Positions 46,352-61,032 are shown, counted from the first letter of the stretch. The stretch: 64,000 nucleotides of DNA from Deferrivibrio essentukiensis (GCF_020480685.1 NZ_JAJAFU010000002.1:124001-188000), one strand, 5' to 3'. The notes: a model not told the origin generated them from the sequence alone. Numbers and translations: made by a program.

Positions 46352-47422
46352 TTACAGACCTGCCTGTTTTAGCTTTTCAGTTTGGTCGAAGGTTATCAGC
46401 GCGTCTATAAGCTCATCCAACTCGCCTTCCAATACCCTGTCAAGGTGATAAATAGTAAGATTTATCCTGTGATCAGTAACCCTATTTTGAGGGAAGTTGT
46501 AAGTCCTTATCCTTTCACTTCTATCACCTGAACCTACCTGAAGCTTTCTATTTTCTGCAACCTCCTCAGCTTGTTTCCTTATCTCCATCTCAAGAAGTTT
46601 TGCTTTTAGAAGCTTCATCGCTTTTTCCCTGTTTTTAATCTGACTCCTCTCATCCTGGCAGGTAACAACTATACCTGTAGGTTCGTGGGTAATACGCACT
46701 GCCGAATCAGTAGTATTTACGTGCTGACCTCCCGCACCACTACTTCTGTACACATCAATCCTTAAGTCAGTAGGATTTATTTCTATATCAACATCTTCTG
46801 CCTCAGGTAAAACTGCAACAGTGCAAGCAGATGTATGAATCCTTCCGCCAGATTCAGTAGTCGGTATCCTCTGAACTCTATGCCCGCCTGCTTCATATTT
46901 TAACCTGCTGTATGCTCCATACCCCTTAATTAAAACAACTACCTCTTTGTAACCACCTACGCCTGTCTCGTTAAAATCCACAATCTCTGCTTTCCACCTT
47001 CTCATCTCAGCATAACGTGTATACATCCTTAAAAGATCCCCGGCAAAAAGTGAAGCCTCATCACCACCGGTACCCGCTCTAATTTCAAGATAAATATTTT
47101 TTTCATCATATGGATCTTTTGGCAAAAGTAGTAATTTTAATTCCTCTGTTAACTTTGCAATCTTTTCTTTATTTTCATCAATATCCATTTCTGCCATTTC
47201 AACCAGCTCTTTATCATCAGAACTTTTTAGAATCTCTTTAGCTTCGTCAATAACAGTCAATACTGCTTTATACTCTTCATATTTTTCAACTATAGGTTTT
47301 AAATCTGATAACTCTTTGGCAAGTTTTTGATACTTTTCCTGATCGGATATTATTGCAGGGTCACTTATCATTCCTGTTATTTCATTATATTTATCAACAA
47401 TTTCCTCAAGCTTACTAAACAT
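46352..47422 (-). CDS. prfA: Peptide chain release factor 1
   Basis: Terminates translation at UAA and UAG. The 356 residues include the anticodon-like recognition region, where [16 protein letters not shown] is visible, and the catalytic GGQ loop [20 protein letters not shown]. No programmed frameshift is present, which would mark RF2, and the PxT-type signature supports RF1. It overlaps the DUF1385 gene by 8 bases. Confidence 0.97.
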   Translation of the reverse strand: MFSKLEEIVDKYNEITGMISDPAIISDQEKYQKLAKELSDLKPIVEKYEEYKAVLTVIDEAKEILKSSDDKELVEMAEMDIDENKEKIAKLTEELKLLLLPKDPYDEKNIYLEIRAGTGGDEASLFAGDLLRMYTRYAEMRRWKAEIVDFNETGVGGYKEVVVLIKGYGAYSRLKYEAGGHRVQRIPTTESGGRIHTSACTVAVLPEAEDVDIEINPTDLRIDVYRSSGAGGQHVNTTDSAVRITHEPTGIVVTCQDERSQIKNREKAMKLLKAKLLEMEIRKQAEEVAENRKLQVGSGDRSERIRTYNFPQNRVTDHRINLTIYHLDRVLEGELDELIDALITFDQTEKLKQAGL

Positions 47423-48317
47423 ATATCAACTCCTCAGAATCATTATTTTCACCAAGTGCTTCTTTTATTGATATAAGTGCAACTTCAAGCTGAGAATCAT
47501 CCGGCTCCCTTGTAGTGATTTTTTGAAGCCATAGTCCCGGTTTTATAAGCATATTTACAATAAAATTATCTTTATACTTACTGCTTAATTTTAGCACTTC
47601 ATATGAAATGCCTGCAATCACAGGTAGCAAAATCAATCGGGATGATAATTTTATGAGAAAATGAGAATCTTTGGGTATTAGAGAAAATACAAAAATACTG
47701 ACTATCATAACAATCAGTAAAAAGCTTGTCCCGCATCTGGGATGAAGCCTACTCATCCCTCTGGCATTTTCAACTGTCAAGGGGAGTCCGCTTTCATATG
47801 TAAAAATCGCCTTATGCTCAGCACCGTGATACTCAAAAACCCTTTTAATATCTTTCATAAAAGAAATCAGATATATATACGCAATAAAAAATATTACCCT
47901 AATTGCGCCATCTACCGCATTAAATACCAAGAATGAGTCCTTAACAGCTGGTACAATATGCTTTAGCATCTCTGTCAAAAAAAGCGGGAGAAAAACAAAA
48001 AGAAGTGCACCAAGCCCAAGTCCCATTACCATTGCTACAAATATCTCTTTCTTAGTGACTTTTTCACACCCTTCCCCCATTGCATGATATGCACTGAAAT
48101 TAAGTGCCTTAACGCCTAAAATAAGCGCATTATAAAGTCCTATTAACCCTCTAAGAAAAGGTTTTTTAAATAACTTATTATTATCTATCTTTATCTTATC
48201 TTTCTTCACTACAATTTTTTTATCTTCACGGCGAACAGCTATAACCAAGCTCTCAGGGGCTCTCATCATTACACCCTCAATCACAGCTTGACCGCCAATA
48301 TCTACACATTTTCCCAT
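47415..48317 (-). CDS. DUF1385 (YqhQ-like) membrane protein
   Basis: A 300-residue membrane protein of unknown function. Family motifs are [15 protein letters not shown] at the N-terminus, [14 protein letters not shown] and [11 protein letters not shown], with about four transmembrane segments between residues 90 and 250. The GxEHK and HPRCG motifs suggest a metal or catalytic site (inference). The rpmE-DUF1385-prfA-prmC order is conserved across Firmicutes, Thermotogae and related groups. Confidence 0.92.
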   Translation of the reverse strand: MGKCVDIGGQAVIEGVMMRAPESLVIAVRREDKKIVVKKDKIKIDNNKLFKKPFLRGLIGLYNALILGVKALNFSAYHAMGEGCEKVTKKEIFVAMVMGLGLGALLFVFLPLFLTEMLKHIVPAVKDSFLVFNAVDGAIRVIFFIAYIYLISFMKDIKRVFEYHGAEHKAIFTYESGLPLTVENARGMSRLHPRCGTSFLLIVMIVSIFVFSLIPKDSHFLIKLSSRLILLPVIAGISYEVLKLSSKYKDNFIVNMLIKPGLWLQKITTREPDDSQLEVALISIKEALGENNDSEELIYV

Positions 48318-48338
48318 ATTTTCACCTAAGAAAAAGAG

Positions 48339-49079
48339 CTAGTTAAGTCTACCGCTCTCTTTTAGAAATTTTTTATACTTTTCCCTGACCTCACTCGCCT
48401 TTCCACAAGTGAACTCATTTTCCGGACAAGGACCGAAAACACATCCAGGGCCTGCTTTAGAAAAAATAGAAGGAGCCACCTTGATGCACTCTTCAAGCAT
48501 CTTTTCAGCCATTTTGCGAATTTCCCACTGCGCTCTGTTACAACATCTAATCCTAAAAAAGTGTAACAACTCCCTTGCATTCATAGTTACTATGATTTTA
48601 GTTTCGCAGGCATTAGGAAGAACATATCTGGCATCCTCACTTGGTATGCCTAAGCTTACCAACTCATCATAGAAAGATGCTATCTCTCCCATCAACTTTT
48701 CATATTTTCCCGCTATATCACTATTTTTTATTGTGTCGGGGAAAACATACTCAAACCCATCCTTATGCTTTACATATCTCTGAGATTTTTGAGAATAACT
48801 TGCTATTCTATGTCTTACAAGCTGATGTGTCAAAGCTCTTGAGACACCCTCTATACCAAATGAAAAACTAACATGCTCAAGAACTGAATGATGTCCGATT
48901 CTTACAATTTTTTCAATAAATGACTCCACATCACTTTTAGAAAGCTTCTCACTCAAGCCATCTATATCAGAATCGGTATAGCATAGTTTTGCCGCCAAAG
49001 CAGCCAAGTTTTCAGGATCAAAGGTATGCCTTAAAAGACATACCTTTACATCGACATTTTTAGACAAAGCTCTTACCAA
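48339..49079 (-). CDS. thyX: Flavin-dependent thymidylate synthase ThyX
   Basis: Makes dTMP from dUMP using FAD, NADPH and methylene-tetrahydrofolate. The 246 residues contain the ThyX motif RHR-x7-S as RHRIASYSQKS, plus VLEHVSFSFGIEGVSRAL and NARELLHFFRIRCCNRAQWEIR. The C-terminal tail carries extra cysteines, CVFGPCPENEFTCGK, beyond the core fold, perhaps a metal site. Start is TTG 49079, 2 bases after rpmE; TTG 49067 is an alternative. It is cotranscribed with rpmE. Confidence 0.94.
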   Translation of the reverse strand: MVRALSKNVDVKVCLLRHTFDPENLAALAAKLCYTDSDIDGLSEKLSKSDVESFIEKIVRIGHHSVLEHVSFSFGIEGVSRALTHQLVRHRIASYSQKSQRYVKHKDGFEYVFPDTIKNSDIAGKYEKLMGEIASFYDELVSLGIPSEDARYVLPNACETKIIVTMNARELLHFFRIRCCNRAQWEIRKMAEKMLEECIKVAPSIFSKAGPGCVFGPCPENEFTCGKASEVREKYKKFLKESGRLN

Positions 49080-49081
49080 AT

Positions 49082-49303
49082 CTACTTAAATTTTTTATTT
49101 GTATTAGCTTTATCGTATTTTTTCATAAACTTTTCAACCCTACCGGCTGCATCTACAAATTTCTGTTTACCGGTAAAAAATGGGTGACAAGCTGAACAGA
49201 TAGCAATAGTGTCCCTTTTAGCTGTGGACTTAGTAACTATCTCATTTCCACAAGCACATTTAAATATTACTTCCTTATATTCAGGATGAATTCCTTCTTT
49301 CAT
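49082..49303 (-). CDS. rpmE: 50S ribosomal protein L31, zinc form
   Basis: Large-subunit protein bridging to the 30S head. The 73 residues keep the zinc-binding (C+) pattern: CACGNEI and [27 protein letters not shown] 49303 follows AAGGAG by 7 bases, so the longer frame to 49354 is rejected. A rho-rpmE pair is widely conserved. Confidence 0.96.
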   Translation of the reverse strand: MKEGIHPEYKEVIFKCACGNEIVTKSTAKRDTIAICSACHPFFTGKQKFVDAAGRVEKFMKKYDKANTNKKFK

Positions 49304-49384
49304 ATCTCTACTCCTTTTATAAAAAATATCTACGCAAGATTTCTCTACTAACACACTTAAACTATTTTATCAACAAAAATCATA

Positions 49385-50626
49385 TTACTTATTCATAGAT
49401 TCCAAAAATTCTTTATTGGTTTTTGTCCCCTTTATCTTATCAAGGAAAAATTCCATAGCATCTACCGAATTCATATTATTTAAGAATCTTCTCAAAATCC
49501 AAACCTTATTAATTTCATCCTTATCAAGAAGAAGCTCTTCCCTTCTCGTGCCTGATTTATTAATATCAATTGCAGGGAAAATCCTCCTTTCAACAAGCCT
49601 TCTATCAAGATGAAGCTCCATATTACCGGTACCTTTAAACTCTTCAAAGATAACTTCATCCATTCTTGAACCGGTATCAATAAGTGCCGTAGCAATGATT
49701 GTCAAACTGCCACCCTCTTCTATATTTCTGGCTGCTCCAAAAAATCTTTTAGGCTTATGCAATGCATTTGAGTCAACACCACCTGACAAAACTTTTCCAC
49801 TTGGTGGCTCAATAGAGTTGTAAGCACGGGCAAGCCTTGTGATACTATCAAGGAGAATACATACATCTCTTCCTGTTTCAACCAGCCTCTTAGCTTTATT
49901 TAAAACCATTTCCGATACCTGAACATGTCTGTAAGCAGGCTCATCAAAAGTAGAACTCACAACCTCAGCATTAACAGACCTTTTCATATCTGTAACTTCT
50001 TCCGGACGCTCATCAATAAGCAAGATAATCATGTAAACTTCAGGATGGTTTTCAGTAATGCTATTGGCAACAGATTTTAACAGCATCGTTTTACCTGTCT
50101 TAGGTGGAGCAACAATCAATCCCCTCTGACCCTTACCTATTGGAGAAATCATATTAATTATTCTGGTATCATACTTGGTAGGGAAAGCCTCCAAGTTAAG
50201 TCTTTCTTCAGGGAAAAGCGGAGTTAGGTTTTCAAAAAGATTTCTCTGGCGATTTGGTTCAAGAAAGTTTATTTTTTCAATCTTTAAAAGGGCAAAATAC
50301 TTCTCATTGTCCTTAGGTGGTCTAATTTCACCCTCTATGGTATCACCATTTCTAAGCCCAAACTTTCTTATTTGAGCCGGTGAAACATATATATCATCAG
50401 GTCCCGGCAGATAGTTATACCCCGGCGATCTTAGAAAGCCAAAACCGTCAGGAAGTATTTCCAAAACACCCTGACCGTAGATCTGACCATTGTTAGCACT
50501 TGTGGCCTTTAGAATTTCAAAAATTAACTCTTGCTTTAATAAACCCTGAGGATTTTCAACACCTGTTTTTTCAGCAATTTCAACCAGCTCCTCAATAGTG
50601 CATACCTTTAAATCGGATAAATTCAC
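49385..50626 (-). CDS. rho: Transcription termination factor Rho
   Basis: Hexameric RNA helicase that terminates transcription. The 413 residues have an N-terminal helix bundle ([19 protein letters not shown]), the cold-shock-like RNA-binding domain ([20 protein letters not shown]) and the ATPase with Walker [13 protein letters not shown]. The Q-loop/R-loop region includes [31 protein letters not shown]-type sequence. Starts with GTG 50626 behind AAGAGGTG. First gene of its cluster with its own candidate promoter; autoregulation is common in the family. Confidence 0.97.
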   Translation of the reverse strand: MNLSDLKVCTIEELVEIAEKTGVENPQGLLKQELIFEILKATSANNGQIYGQGVLEILPDGFGFLRSPGYNYLPGPDDIYVSPAQIRKFGLRNGDTIEGEIRPPKDNEKYFALLKIEKINFLEPNRQRNLFENLTPLFPEERLNLEAFPTKYDTRIINMISPIGKGQRGLIVAPPKTGKTMLLKSVANSITENHPEVYMIILLIDERPEEVTDMKRSVNAEVVSSTFDEPAYRHVQVSEMVLNKAKRLVETGRDVCILLDSITRLARAYNSIEPPSGKVLSGGVDSNALHKPKRFFGAARNIEEGGSLTIIATALIDTGSRMDEVIFEEFKGTGNMELHLDRRLVERRIFPAIDINKSGTRREELLLDKDEINKVWILRRFLNNMNSVDAMEFFLDKIKGTKTNKEFLESMNK

Positions 50627-50732
50627 GATCTACACCTCTTTTTTCGAATAATTTAGTCAATCGACATAAAAATTTTGTTTTGTAAGGTTTCCTTCACATT
50701 TCTTTGGATTTTGAAGACCTTCGGATAACCTT

Positions 50733-50761
50733 TTTTTAAACTCATCAAAAATTAAAGTCAA
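50733..50761 (-). promoter_or_regulatory. Candidate promoter of the rho cluster
   Basis: Minus strand TTGACT (50761-50756), 17 bases, TAAAAA (50738-50733). Transcription would begin near 50726, leaving a leader of about 100 bases before the GTG at 50626. The same -10 sequence is used by the rpsF promoter candidate. Confidence 0.45.
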
Positions 50762-50785
50762 GTTTTTTATAATTATTTTTTTTGC

Positions 50786-54774
<3,989 letters not shown>

Positions 54775-54785
<11 letters not shown>

Positions 54786-55413
54786 AATTAACCACCATCA
54801 CTCCGTTTCCTATTGGCAACAATGTATAATTTTTACATTTACTTTTAATCTCATTATAAAATTCTCTTAAGTGTCTTACCCCTTGCATATATTTGTAGGG
54901 TATCTCGCAATCTTCCTGCAACAAGTAACCATACAACATAAAGTCATCAAAAACTACAGTTGCCCCGTTTAAAATTACCCTTTTTAAGTAATACCAAATT
55001 TTGCCATAATCTTTTTTTACAGAGTCCACAAAAACAAAATCATACTTCTTAACAGTATTCTGCAAAAAATTTTCCGCAAAATCGTGATGAAATGTCACGT
55101 TATCAAATCCGGCAAAATTTTCTTTTGCAAGATTTATTCTTATTAGATTTGAATCAACAGCATCAATTGTAACCTCATTAGTATAATTTAACATATATGT
55201 GGAAGCACCAGCACCGCAACCAATTTCCAATATATTTTTTGGTTTGATAGAATTTACCATACTTTTTAAAAAAAGTGCCACATCCAACTCAAGCACAGGT
55301 ATATTGTAACAATTAGATAAATGATAAATTTTAAGAAAATTGTCGTCAAAAAGCTCTCTTCTCTGCTTTTCGGAAAAAGCTCTTGAGAAAATTGATCTTT
55401 CAGTCCTAATCAT
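54775..55413 (-). CDS. Class I SAM O-methyltransferase family protein
   Basis: A 212-residue methyltransferase of the COG4122 (O-methyltransferase/TrmR-like) group. The SAM-binding motif is NILEIGCGAGASTYML, followed by an acidic residue after the second strand (IDAVDSN). YDFVFVDSVKKDYGKIWYYL and GATVVFDDFMLYG match the metal-site aspartates. Some relatives methylate tRNA wobble carboxyl groups (TrmR), which fits the adjacent U32/TrhP gene; that pairing is inference. It starts directly after the motE stop (TAAATG). Confidence 0.85.
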
Positions 55414-55899
55414 TTATTTTAACTTGTTTTTAGTTGGTGTCAAACGCTCACTTATTTTTGAAGCAAATTCTGAATCTATATTTGCAATTTCGGTTAATAT
55501 TTTCCCCGCCGTCATTGGAGCCATTTTTTGAAACAAGCTTACAGCCTTGTCAAGCTCCATCTTTACAATCGCCTTTGCTGCCGATTTGGCCTTAGTAGAG
55601 CCATAGACCTTTGCAAGCTTATCGAGGTTTTCATCTTCAACAACTCTTATCTTATTATAAAGCTCTTCCAACTTTGCCCTGATAGCAATCAGCTCTTTCT
55701 CTTTTTCTATCAAAGACTGCTCAAAACTTTTTAGCTCTTGCTCTTTTTTATTAAGCTCTGCTTCCTTTTTATTAAGCATTTCCTCTTTTTGTTTCAAATT
55801 ATCTGCAATAGATTTCAACTCATTATAGTCTATTGTTTCTGCAAAAACCGTAAAACCAAATACACAAACTATAAATAAAATAATATTAAAAATTCTCAT
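55414..55899 (-). CDS. MotE-family periplasmic flagellar protein
   Basis: A 161-residue secreted protein of the MotE (MgtE N-domain-like) family, found next to fliJ in many bacteria and linked to stator or motor function. It has a signal peptide (MRIFNIILFIVCVFGFTVFA), a charged coiled coil from about residues 35 to 85, and a C-terminal domain (KLAKVYGSTKAKSAAKAIVK; KMAPMTAGKILTEI) typical of MotE. ATG 55899 has GAGG upstream and overlaps fliJ by 14 bases; a longer start at 55926 is less likely. Confidence 0.8.
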   Translation of the reverse strand: MRIFNIILFIVCVFGFTVFAETIDYNELKSIADNLKQKEEMLNKKEAELNKKEQELKSFEQSLIEKEKELIAIRAKLEELYNKIRVVEDENLDKLAKVYGSTKAKSAAKAIVKMELDKAVSLFQKMAPMTAGKILTEIANIDSEFASKISERLTPTKNKLK

Positions 55900-56317
55900 T
55901 ATTAAACCTCGTAACCACAAGCTCATCTATCATTTTCATCTCTTCCTTATTGAGATACATAAGATAATTTTTTATATGTTTATCTTTCAGCTTTTCAATT
56001 ACTTTTACGTCATTCATGGCATTGACAACACTTTTCTTCTGTTTTTCAATATCACTTTCCAATCTTTTTTTCAAACCTTTTAGCTCTTCTAATTCTTTTT
56101 CGAGCTTTTCTATGTAAAGTTCATACATTTTTATAAACTGAAAATTCCTTGCATCCTTCATTTCAATTATATTTTTATTTATGTCGGATAAAATCTTCTC
56201 AATACCAAAATTAGCCTCTTTCAGTTTATTTTGAAGCTCGGTCAGCTTTTTCTTTTCAAGCTCAAGCTTCCTTTCCCTATATTCAAGGACTTTTTGCAAT
56301 TTAAAATCTTTTTTCAT
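55886..56317 (-). CDS. fliJ: Flagellar export chaperone FliJ
   Basis: Cytoplasmic chaperone of the flagellar type III export ATPase, resembling the gamma stalk of F-ATPases. The 143 residues are an almost unbroken antiparallel coiled coil, starting FKLQKVLEYRERKLELEKKK, the usual FliJ opening. It starts 1 base after the fliI stop and overlaps motE. Sequence is diverse in this family, so the call rests on coiled-coil form plus position. Confidence 0.9.
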   Translation of the reverse strand: MKKDFKLQKVLEYRERKLELEKKKLTELQNKLKEANFGIEKILSDINKNIIEMKDARNFQFIKMYELYIEKLEKELEELKGLKKRLESDIEKQKKSVVNAMNDVKVIEKLKDKHIKNYLMYLNKEEMKMIDELVVTRFNNENF

Positions 56318-56318
56318 A

Positions 56319-57626
56319 CTAACTCATTGCAATTTCTTTAACTTTTTTAATAGAATCTTCAAAGTTCCACTTTTCATTTACTTTCTGCTTCAAGAAATCG
56401 TTAATTTTTTCAATTTTAGCAATAGCCTCATCTATCCTTTTATTTGAACCTTTAACATAAGCACCAATATTTATTAAATCCTCAGCTTCATTGTAAGATG
56501 CTATTAAATCTCTTATTTTTCCTGCCATATCAAATATATCTTCATCAACTATCTCTTTCATCAATCTGCTTGCACTTGAAAGTACATCAATGGCTGGAAA
56601 ATGATTTTTGGCGGCAAGTCTTCTGTCAAGCACAATGTGACCATCAATAATAGACCTCACCGAATCCGCGATAGGGTCATTCATATCATCCCCTTCAACC
56701 AAAACGGTATAAAGCCCAGTCACTGTCCCTTCACCCTTTTTTGTGCCTGCCCTCTCAAGTAGCTTTGGCAATAGTGCAAATACTGATGGGGTATAACCTT
56801 TAGATGTGGGAGGCTCTCCAACGGTAAGTCCTATCTCTCTTTGTGCCATTGCAAACCTTGTCACCGAGTCCATCATAAACATCACATTTTTACCTTGTTT
56901 TCTAAAAAACTCAGCTATTGCTGTAGCAACAAATGCACCTAACTTTCTCACTAACGGAGACTGATCGCTGGTTGCTACAACGACAACACTCCTTTTAAGC
57001 CCTTCTTCCCCTAAATCCCTCTCTATGAATTCTCTTACTTCTCTCCCCCTTTCCCCAATAAGAGCAATTACATTTACTTCCGCAAGTGTATTTCTGGCAA
57101 TCATCCCAAGCAAAACACTCTTACCAACGCCACTACCGGCAAAAATACCTACTCTTTGTCCTTTGCCAACTGTAATCAAAGAATCTATTGCCTTAATCCC
57201 TGTAGGTATGGCATTTTTAATAATTTCTCTCTCCATAGGTTTGGGCGGCTCCGAATAAACAGGTACCAATTCATAATCTTTAATATCCCCTTGCCCATCA
57301 ATAGGGTTACCAAGGCCATCAAGGACTCTCCCCAGCAAATTTTCGGATACTTTAACAACATTTCCGTAGGAAACATTTTTAACTATACTCCCCGGAGCAA
57401 TCCCTTCATTCTCACCATATGGCATAAGCACAATTCTATCGTCCTTAAAACCTACAATCTCAGCTAAAACCTTTGACCCTGCAATATTTGTTACTTCACA
57501 TCTTGTGCCTATTCCAAGAAGGGGCCCGTCAGCTTCAATTGTAAGCCCGACTATTTTCGTGACCTTACCTTGAAGGGTAGGAGAAATTTTGGGATTAACT
57601 TTTTTAAGAACTCTTAAATTCTTCAT
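56319..57626 (-). CDS. fliI: Flagellar export ATPase FliI
   Basis: Hexameric ATPase that promotes export of flagellar proteins. The 435 residues have Walker A in VGIFAGSGVGKSVLLGMIAR, IALIGERGREVREFIERDLG, and the Walker B region NVMFMMDSVTRFAMAQREIG. GEPPTSKGYTPSVFALLPKLLERAG is diagnostic of FliI over F1-ATPase. It overlaps fliH by 23 bases, and the first 20 codons are lineage-specific. Confidence 0.97.
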   Translation of the reverse strand: MKNLRVLKKVNPKISPTLQGKVTKIVGLTIEADGPLLGIGTRCEVTNIAGSKVLAEIVGFKDDRIVLMPYGENEGIAPGSIVKNVSYGNVVKVSENLLGRVLDGLGNPIDGQGDIKDYELVPVYSEPPKPMEREIIKNAIPTGIKAIDSLITVGKGQRVGIFAGSGVGKSVLLGMIARNTLAEVNVIALIGERGREVREFIERDLGEEGLKRSVVVVATSDQSPLVRKLGAFVATAIAEFFRKQGKNVMFMMDSVTRFAMAQREIGLTVGEPPTSKGYTPSVFALLPKLLERAGTKKGEGTVTGLYTVLVEGDDMNDPIADSVRSIIDGHIVLDRRLAAKNHFPAIDVLSSASRLMKEIVDEDIFDMAGKIRDLIASYNEAEDLINIGAYVKGSNKRIDEAIAKIEKINDFLKQKVNEKWNFEDSIKKVKEIAMS

Positions 57627-58332
57627 AAAGCAGTTCTTTAAATTCTTTTATAAGACTATCGATTGTAAAATCTATCATCCCTATATTGGTTTTAACTTTC
57701 AAACCGCCTTTTAAAATATTTGGATCTGTCTCAATATCATAACCCAAATTCATATCTTCCACTGTCTCTTTATCTGAAGGTGAAACAATAAACGTAACAT
57801 CACTATACTCTTTTAATTTATCCAATATATTTTTTATAACACTTTCTATCAGTTTATCATTTACCTTTCTTTCAACACCTATTATTTCTGTTATAAAGGA
57901 AACGATCAATTTGGGCAGGCTTTCATCAAGCTCATCTATACTCTTCTTTATTTCTGACAATGTGTTGTTTACCTTTTCATATTCACTTGTAAGCATGTTC
58001 AGGTAATCCTTTTTCTCGGCTTCATACTTAGTTTTCTGTTCTGACAAAGCCTCATTTTTACCCTTCTTAAGCCCTTCTTGAAAACCCTTTTCATATCCTT
58101 TTTTTTCTGCCTCTTTCAGCAATTTTTCATCAAAAACAGGCTTCACATCTTTTATTTCTCCACCTGACTCAACTTTTAACCTTTCTATACTGTCAGGATT
58201 ATTAGCTGCACTGAAAGATGTAAGCTCTTTAAAGGGAAATTTTTTAACCCCTCTCTCCGCTGAAGTAAATGTTTTAAATGAATATGTCTGAACTTTACCG
58301 GTCGTTGATGACTTTATAATCTTTTTAGGCAT
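57604..58332 (-). CDS. fliH: Flagellar assembly protein FliH
   Basis: Binds and regulates FliI and links it to the export gate. The 242 residues have a low-complexity N-terminus, a charged coiled coil with the GxxxG-rich segment GYEKGFQEGLKKGKNEAL (about residues 78-95), and a C-terminal V-type ATPase E-like domain (SFITEIIGVERKVNDKLIES; GGLKVKTNIGMIDFTIDSLI). Situated between fliG and fliI as expected. Confidence 0.93.
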   Translation of the reverse strand: MPKKIIKSSTTGKVQTYSFKTFTSAERGVKKFPFKELTSFSAANNPDSIERLKVESGGEIKDVKPVFDEKLLKEAEKKGYEKGFQEGLKKGKNEALSEQKTKYEAEKKDYLNMLTSEYEKVNNTLSEIKKSIDELDESLPKLIVSFITEIIGVERKVNDKLIESVIKNILDKLKEYSDVTFIVSPSDKETVEDMNLGYDIETDPNILKGGLKVKTNIGMIDFTIDSLIKEFKELLYEEFKSS

Positions 58333-58340
58333 ACTTTATC

Positions 58341-59348
58341 CTAAACATATTGCTCTTCATCGCCACCTGAAATACTGACAACACCTTCCTCATCAAGTTC
58401 TCTTACTATTTCAACAATCTCATGTTGAGCTTTTTCCACATCTTTAAGCTTCACAGGACCCATGTAGTCCATCTCTTCCTTCATTGTCTCAACAGCTCGT
58501 TTTGACATAGATTCAAAAAACCTATTTTTAAGCTCTTCATCAGCCCCTTTAAGTGCAAGTGTAAGTGTGTTTTTGTCAGCTCTCTTTAAAATCTCCTGAA
58601 TAGCCTGCTGTCCAAGGCGCTTAATATCTTCAAACACAAACATCATATCTCTAATGCTTGCCACAAGCTCCGGAGCATCTTTTTCAAGCCTTTCAAGCGT
58701 CTGCTTACTTGTAGTCCTGTCCATACGGTTAAAAATTTCTGCTACCGACTTAACTCCACCTACCTCTACATTATAGGAGCTAATGGACTCAAATCTTTCT
58801 TCAAGCACTTTAGAAAGGGTCTTAACTACTGACGGTGAAATGTCTTGAAGGTTAGCAATCCGTATAGCCACCTCTGCCTTCAAATCTTCAGGAAGCTCTG
58901 CCAAAGACTCAGCCGCCTGAGTTGGATCAAGATGAGCAAGTATCAAGGCAATAGTCTGAGGGTGCTCATTTTGTATGAATTTTGCTAACTGTTTTGGTTC
59001 TATTTTTGTAAGAAATTCAAAGCCTGAAGATTGTTCTAATAATTTAGTTAATCTGTCTATAATTTTTCTTGCCCTTTCAGGACCGAGAGATTTTGTCAAT
59101 ACACTTTTAGCATAATCAAGACCACCTTTACTTATGAATTTCTTAGCCAAAAGCATATTGTAAAACTCTTCCACAACTGCTTCCATTGTATCAGGGTCAA
59201 CCATTTTTGTAAGGGCTATCTCCCTGGAAATATCTTGAACTTCGTCATCATCAAGCTCTCCCAAAATTTTGGAAGAAAGCTCCTCTCCTAATGTTATCAG
59301 AAGCATAGCAGCCTTTTTAATACCTGTCATATTTTGAGTATCAGCCAT
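58341..59348 (-). CDS. fliG: Flagellar motor switch protein FliG
   Basis: C-ring protein that contacts the stator and sets rotation. The 335 residues show GIKKAAMLLITLGEELSSKI at the start, the EHPQTIALILAHLDPTQAAESL armadillo segment, and the C-terminal torque domain MFVFEDIKRLGQQAIQEILK and MSKRAVETMKEEMDYMGPVK with conserved charges. Length is normal. It begins 4 bases after fliF. Confidence 0.97.
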   Translation of the reverse strand: MADTQNMTGIKKAAMLLITLGEELSSKILGELDDDEVQDISREIALTKMVDPDTMEAVVEEFYNMLLAKKFISKGGLDYAKSVLTKSLGPERARKIIDRLTKLLEQSSGFEFLTKIEPKQLAKFIQNEHPQTIALILAHLDPTQAAESLAELPEDLKAEVAIRIANLQDISPSVVKTLSKVLEERFESISSYNVEVGGVKSVAEIFNRMDRTTSKQTLERLEKDAPELVASIRDMMFVFEDIKRLGQQAIQEILKRADKNTLTLALKGADEELKNRFFESMSKRAVETMKEEMDYMGPVKLKDVEKAQHEIVEIVRELDEEGVVSISGGDEEQYV

Positions 59349-59352
59349 ACGC

Positions 59353-61029
59353 TTAAGCTCCGCCCTCTCTTATCCACGCTTTTATAAGATTTGCTATCAT
59401 TTCAGGGTCTTCATTTGCTGACTCTTCAATCTTTTTGAGCATAACCTTTGCTTTAACAGAATCAACATCCATTGGCACGCTTTCATCAAGCTCGGATTCT
59501 ATCTCTTTTTCAAGCTCCTCAAGTGTTTTTGGAAACTTTATATCATCATCTACCAACAGATTTAGCCCTTCACCTTTTCCAGCCGCTGCCCCGCCACCTA
59601 CTGCTGCAAGTGTGCCATATTTTGTTTCCTTAACCTCGCCAAGCCTTTTTATAATCCTTTTAAACACAAGGAGATAAAAAAGTAAAAATACCAAGACAGC
59701 AGACAAATATTTGGCACCTTTAAGTGCGTAATCTATGTACATTTGCCTTTTAGCTATAGTCACCTCACTAGCCGAAGCGGTAGTATCAAAAGAAACATTT
59801 GATACCTCTATTTTATCACCTCTATTCTCGTTAAAACCAACAGCATTAGCAACAAGATTTTTGATTCTTTCCACCTCTTCTGTAGTTCGCGGTACAAATT
59901 TTTGAACTTTTTTACCATTTACCTCTTCAATAACTACCTTATCATTTAAGACAACAGCAACAGTAAGCCTTTTTATCTCACCAGGACTTTTTAACTGCTT
60001 TGTAACGGTCTTACCAACCTCAAAATTTTGTACCTCATCCGTCTTACTGTATTGGGAATTACCACTATTTCCAGTAATATCAGGCTCTGCCAAGTTTGAT
60101 TGAACACCTGGTACACCTTGTGGCACATTTTTTGAGTTAGTACTTGACACTTCCGTAGACTGCTGAGACCTAAGCACCGGGTTAGGGTCATACTCCTCTT
60201 TAGTGACTTCTTCTTTATTGAAATCCATTTCAAGGCTTACCTGTACTACTGCATTACCTGCTCCCAACACACTGTCAAGAAGACTTGAAACTTTATTTTT
60301 TAAATATGACTCCCTTTTCTTTGTATATTCAAGCTGAGTCTGACTAAGCATTACACCCAGATTATCTTCATTCAAAAAATCACTTAAAAGTCTGCCCTGA
60401 GTATCTACTATCTGAACATTTTCAAGTTTTAGACCTTTTACTGCGCCGGCTACAAGGGACGCAATAGCTTTTACCTGACCTCTATCGATAGGGCCATTTA
60501 AATTTAAGATGACCGCTGCCTTAGCTTCACTTTCCTCACTTATAAAAAGTCTCTCCTTAGGGATAGTAAGATGTACCCTTGCCTCTTTCACTTCATTCAG
60601 GCTTGCGATTGTCCTTGCCAACTCACCCTGCAATGCTCTTTGATAGTTTACATTCTGGACAAATTCAGTCATCCCAAAGCTTGTCTTGTCAAACAGTTCA
60701 AATCCTGCCCCGCCACCGCTTGGAACACCCTCTTTTGCCAGTTCAATCCTTGTTTCATATACAAAATTTTGAGGAACCTCTATAGTCCTACCACTATCTT
60801 TCAACTGGTAAGGCACTTGCCTTTCCTTTAACTTTTCTATAACAGATGCGGCATCTTGTTGATTTAAATTATAATAAAGGGTCTTGTAAACAGGCTTGTT
60901 TGCCCAGACGATAAGAACAATGGATGAAATAATTACTGCAAAAACAGCTCCCACAATGGAGACCTTTTGCATCAGATTCATTTTTGAAAAAACTTCAAGA
61001 AACTGCGAATAAATATCTTTTAAAGTCAT
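59353..61029 (-). CDS. fliF: Flagellar MS-ring protein FliF
   Basis: Forms the MS ring in the cytoplasmic membrane, the base of the flagellum. The 558 residues have a first transmembrane helix (about residues 22-45), ring-building motifs with VPSGGGAGFELFDKTSFGMT and ARVHLTIPKERLFISEE, and a large periplasmic loop. A second helix (about 445-465) and the C-terminal FliG-binding tail (EDPEMIANLIKAWIREGG) complete it. It follows fliE by 3 bases. Confidence 0.97.
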   Translation of the reverse strand: MTLKDIYSQFLEVFSKMNLMQKVSIVGAVFAVIISSIVLIVWANKPVYKTLYYNLNQQDAASVIEKLKERQVPYQLKDSGRTIEVPQNFVYETRIELAKEGVPSGGGAGFELFDKTSFGMTEFVQNVNYQRALQGELARTIASLNEVKEARVHLTIPKERLFISEESEAKAAVILNLNGPIDRGQVKAIASLVAGAVKGLKLENVQIVDTQGRLLSDFLNEDNLGVMLSQTQLEYTKKRESYLKNKVSSLLDSVLGAGNAVVQVSLEMDFNKEEVTKEEYDPNPVLRSQQSTEVSSTNSKNVPQGVPGVQSNLAEPDITGNSGNSQYSKTDEVQNFEVGKTVTKQLKSPGEIKRLTVAVVLNDKVVIEEVNGKKVQKFVPRTTEEVERIKNLVANAVGFNENRGDKIEVSNVSFDTTASASEVTIAKRQMYIDYALKGAKYLSAVLVFLLFYLLVFKRIIKRLGEVKETKYGTLAAVGGGAAAGKGEGLNLLVDDDIKFPKTLEELEKEIESELDESVPMDVDSVKAKVMLKKIEESANEDPEMIANLIKAWIREGGA

Positions 61030-61032
61030 AAA

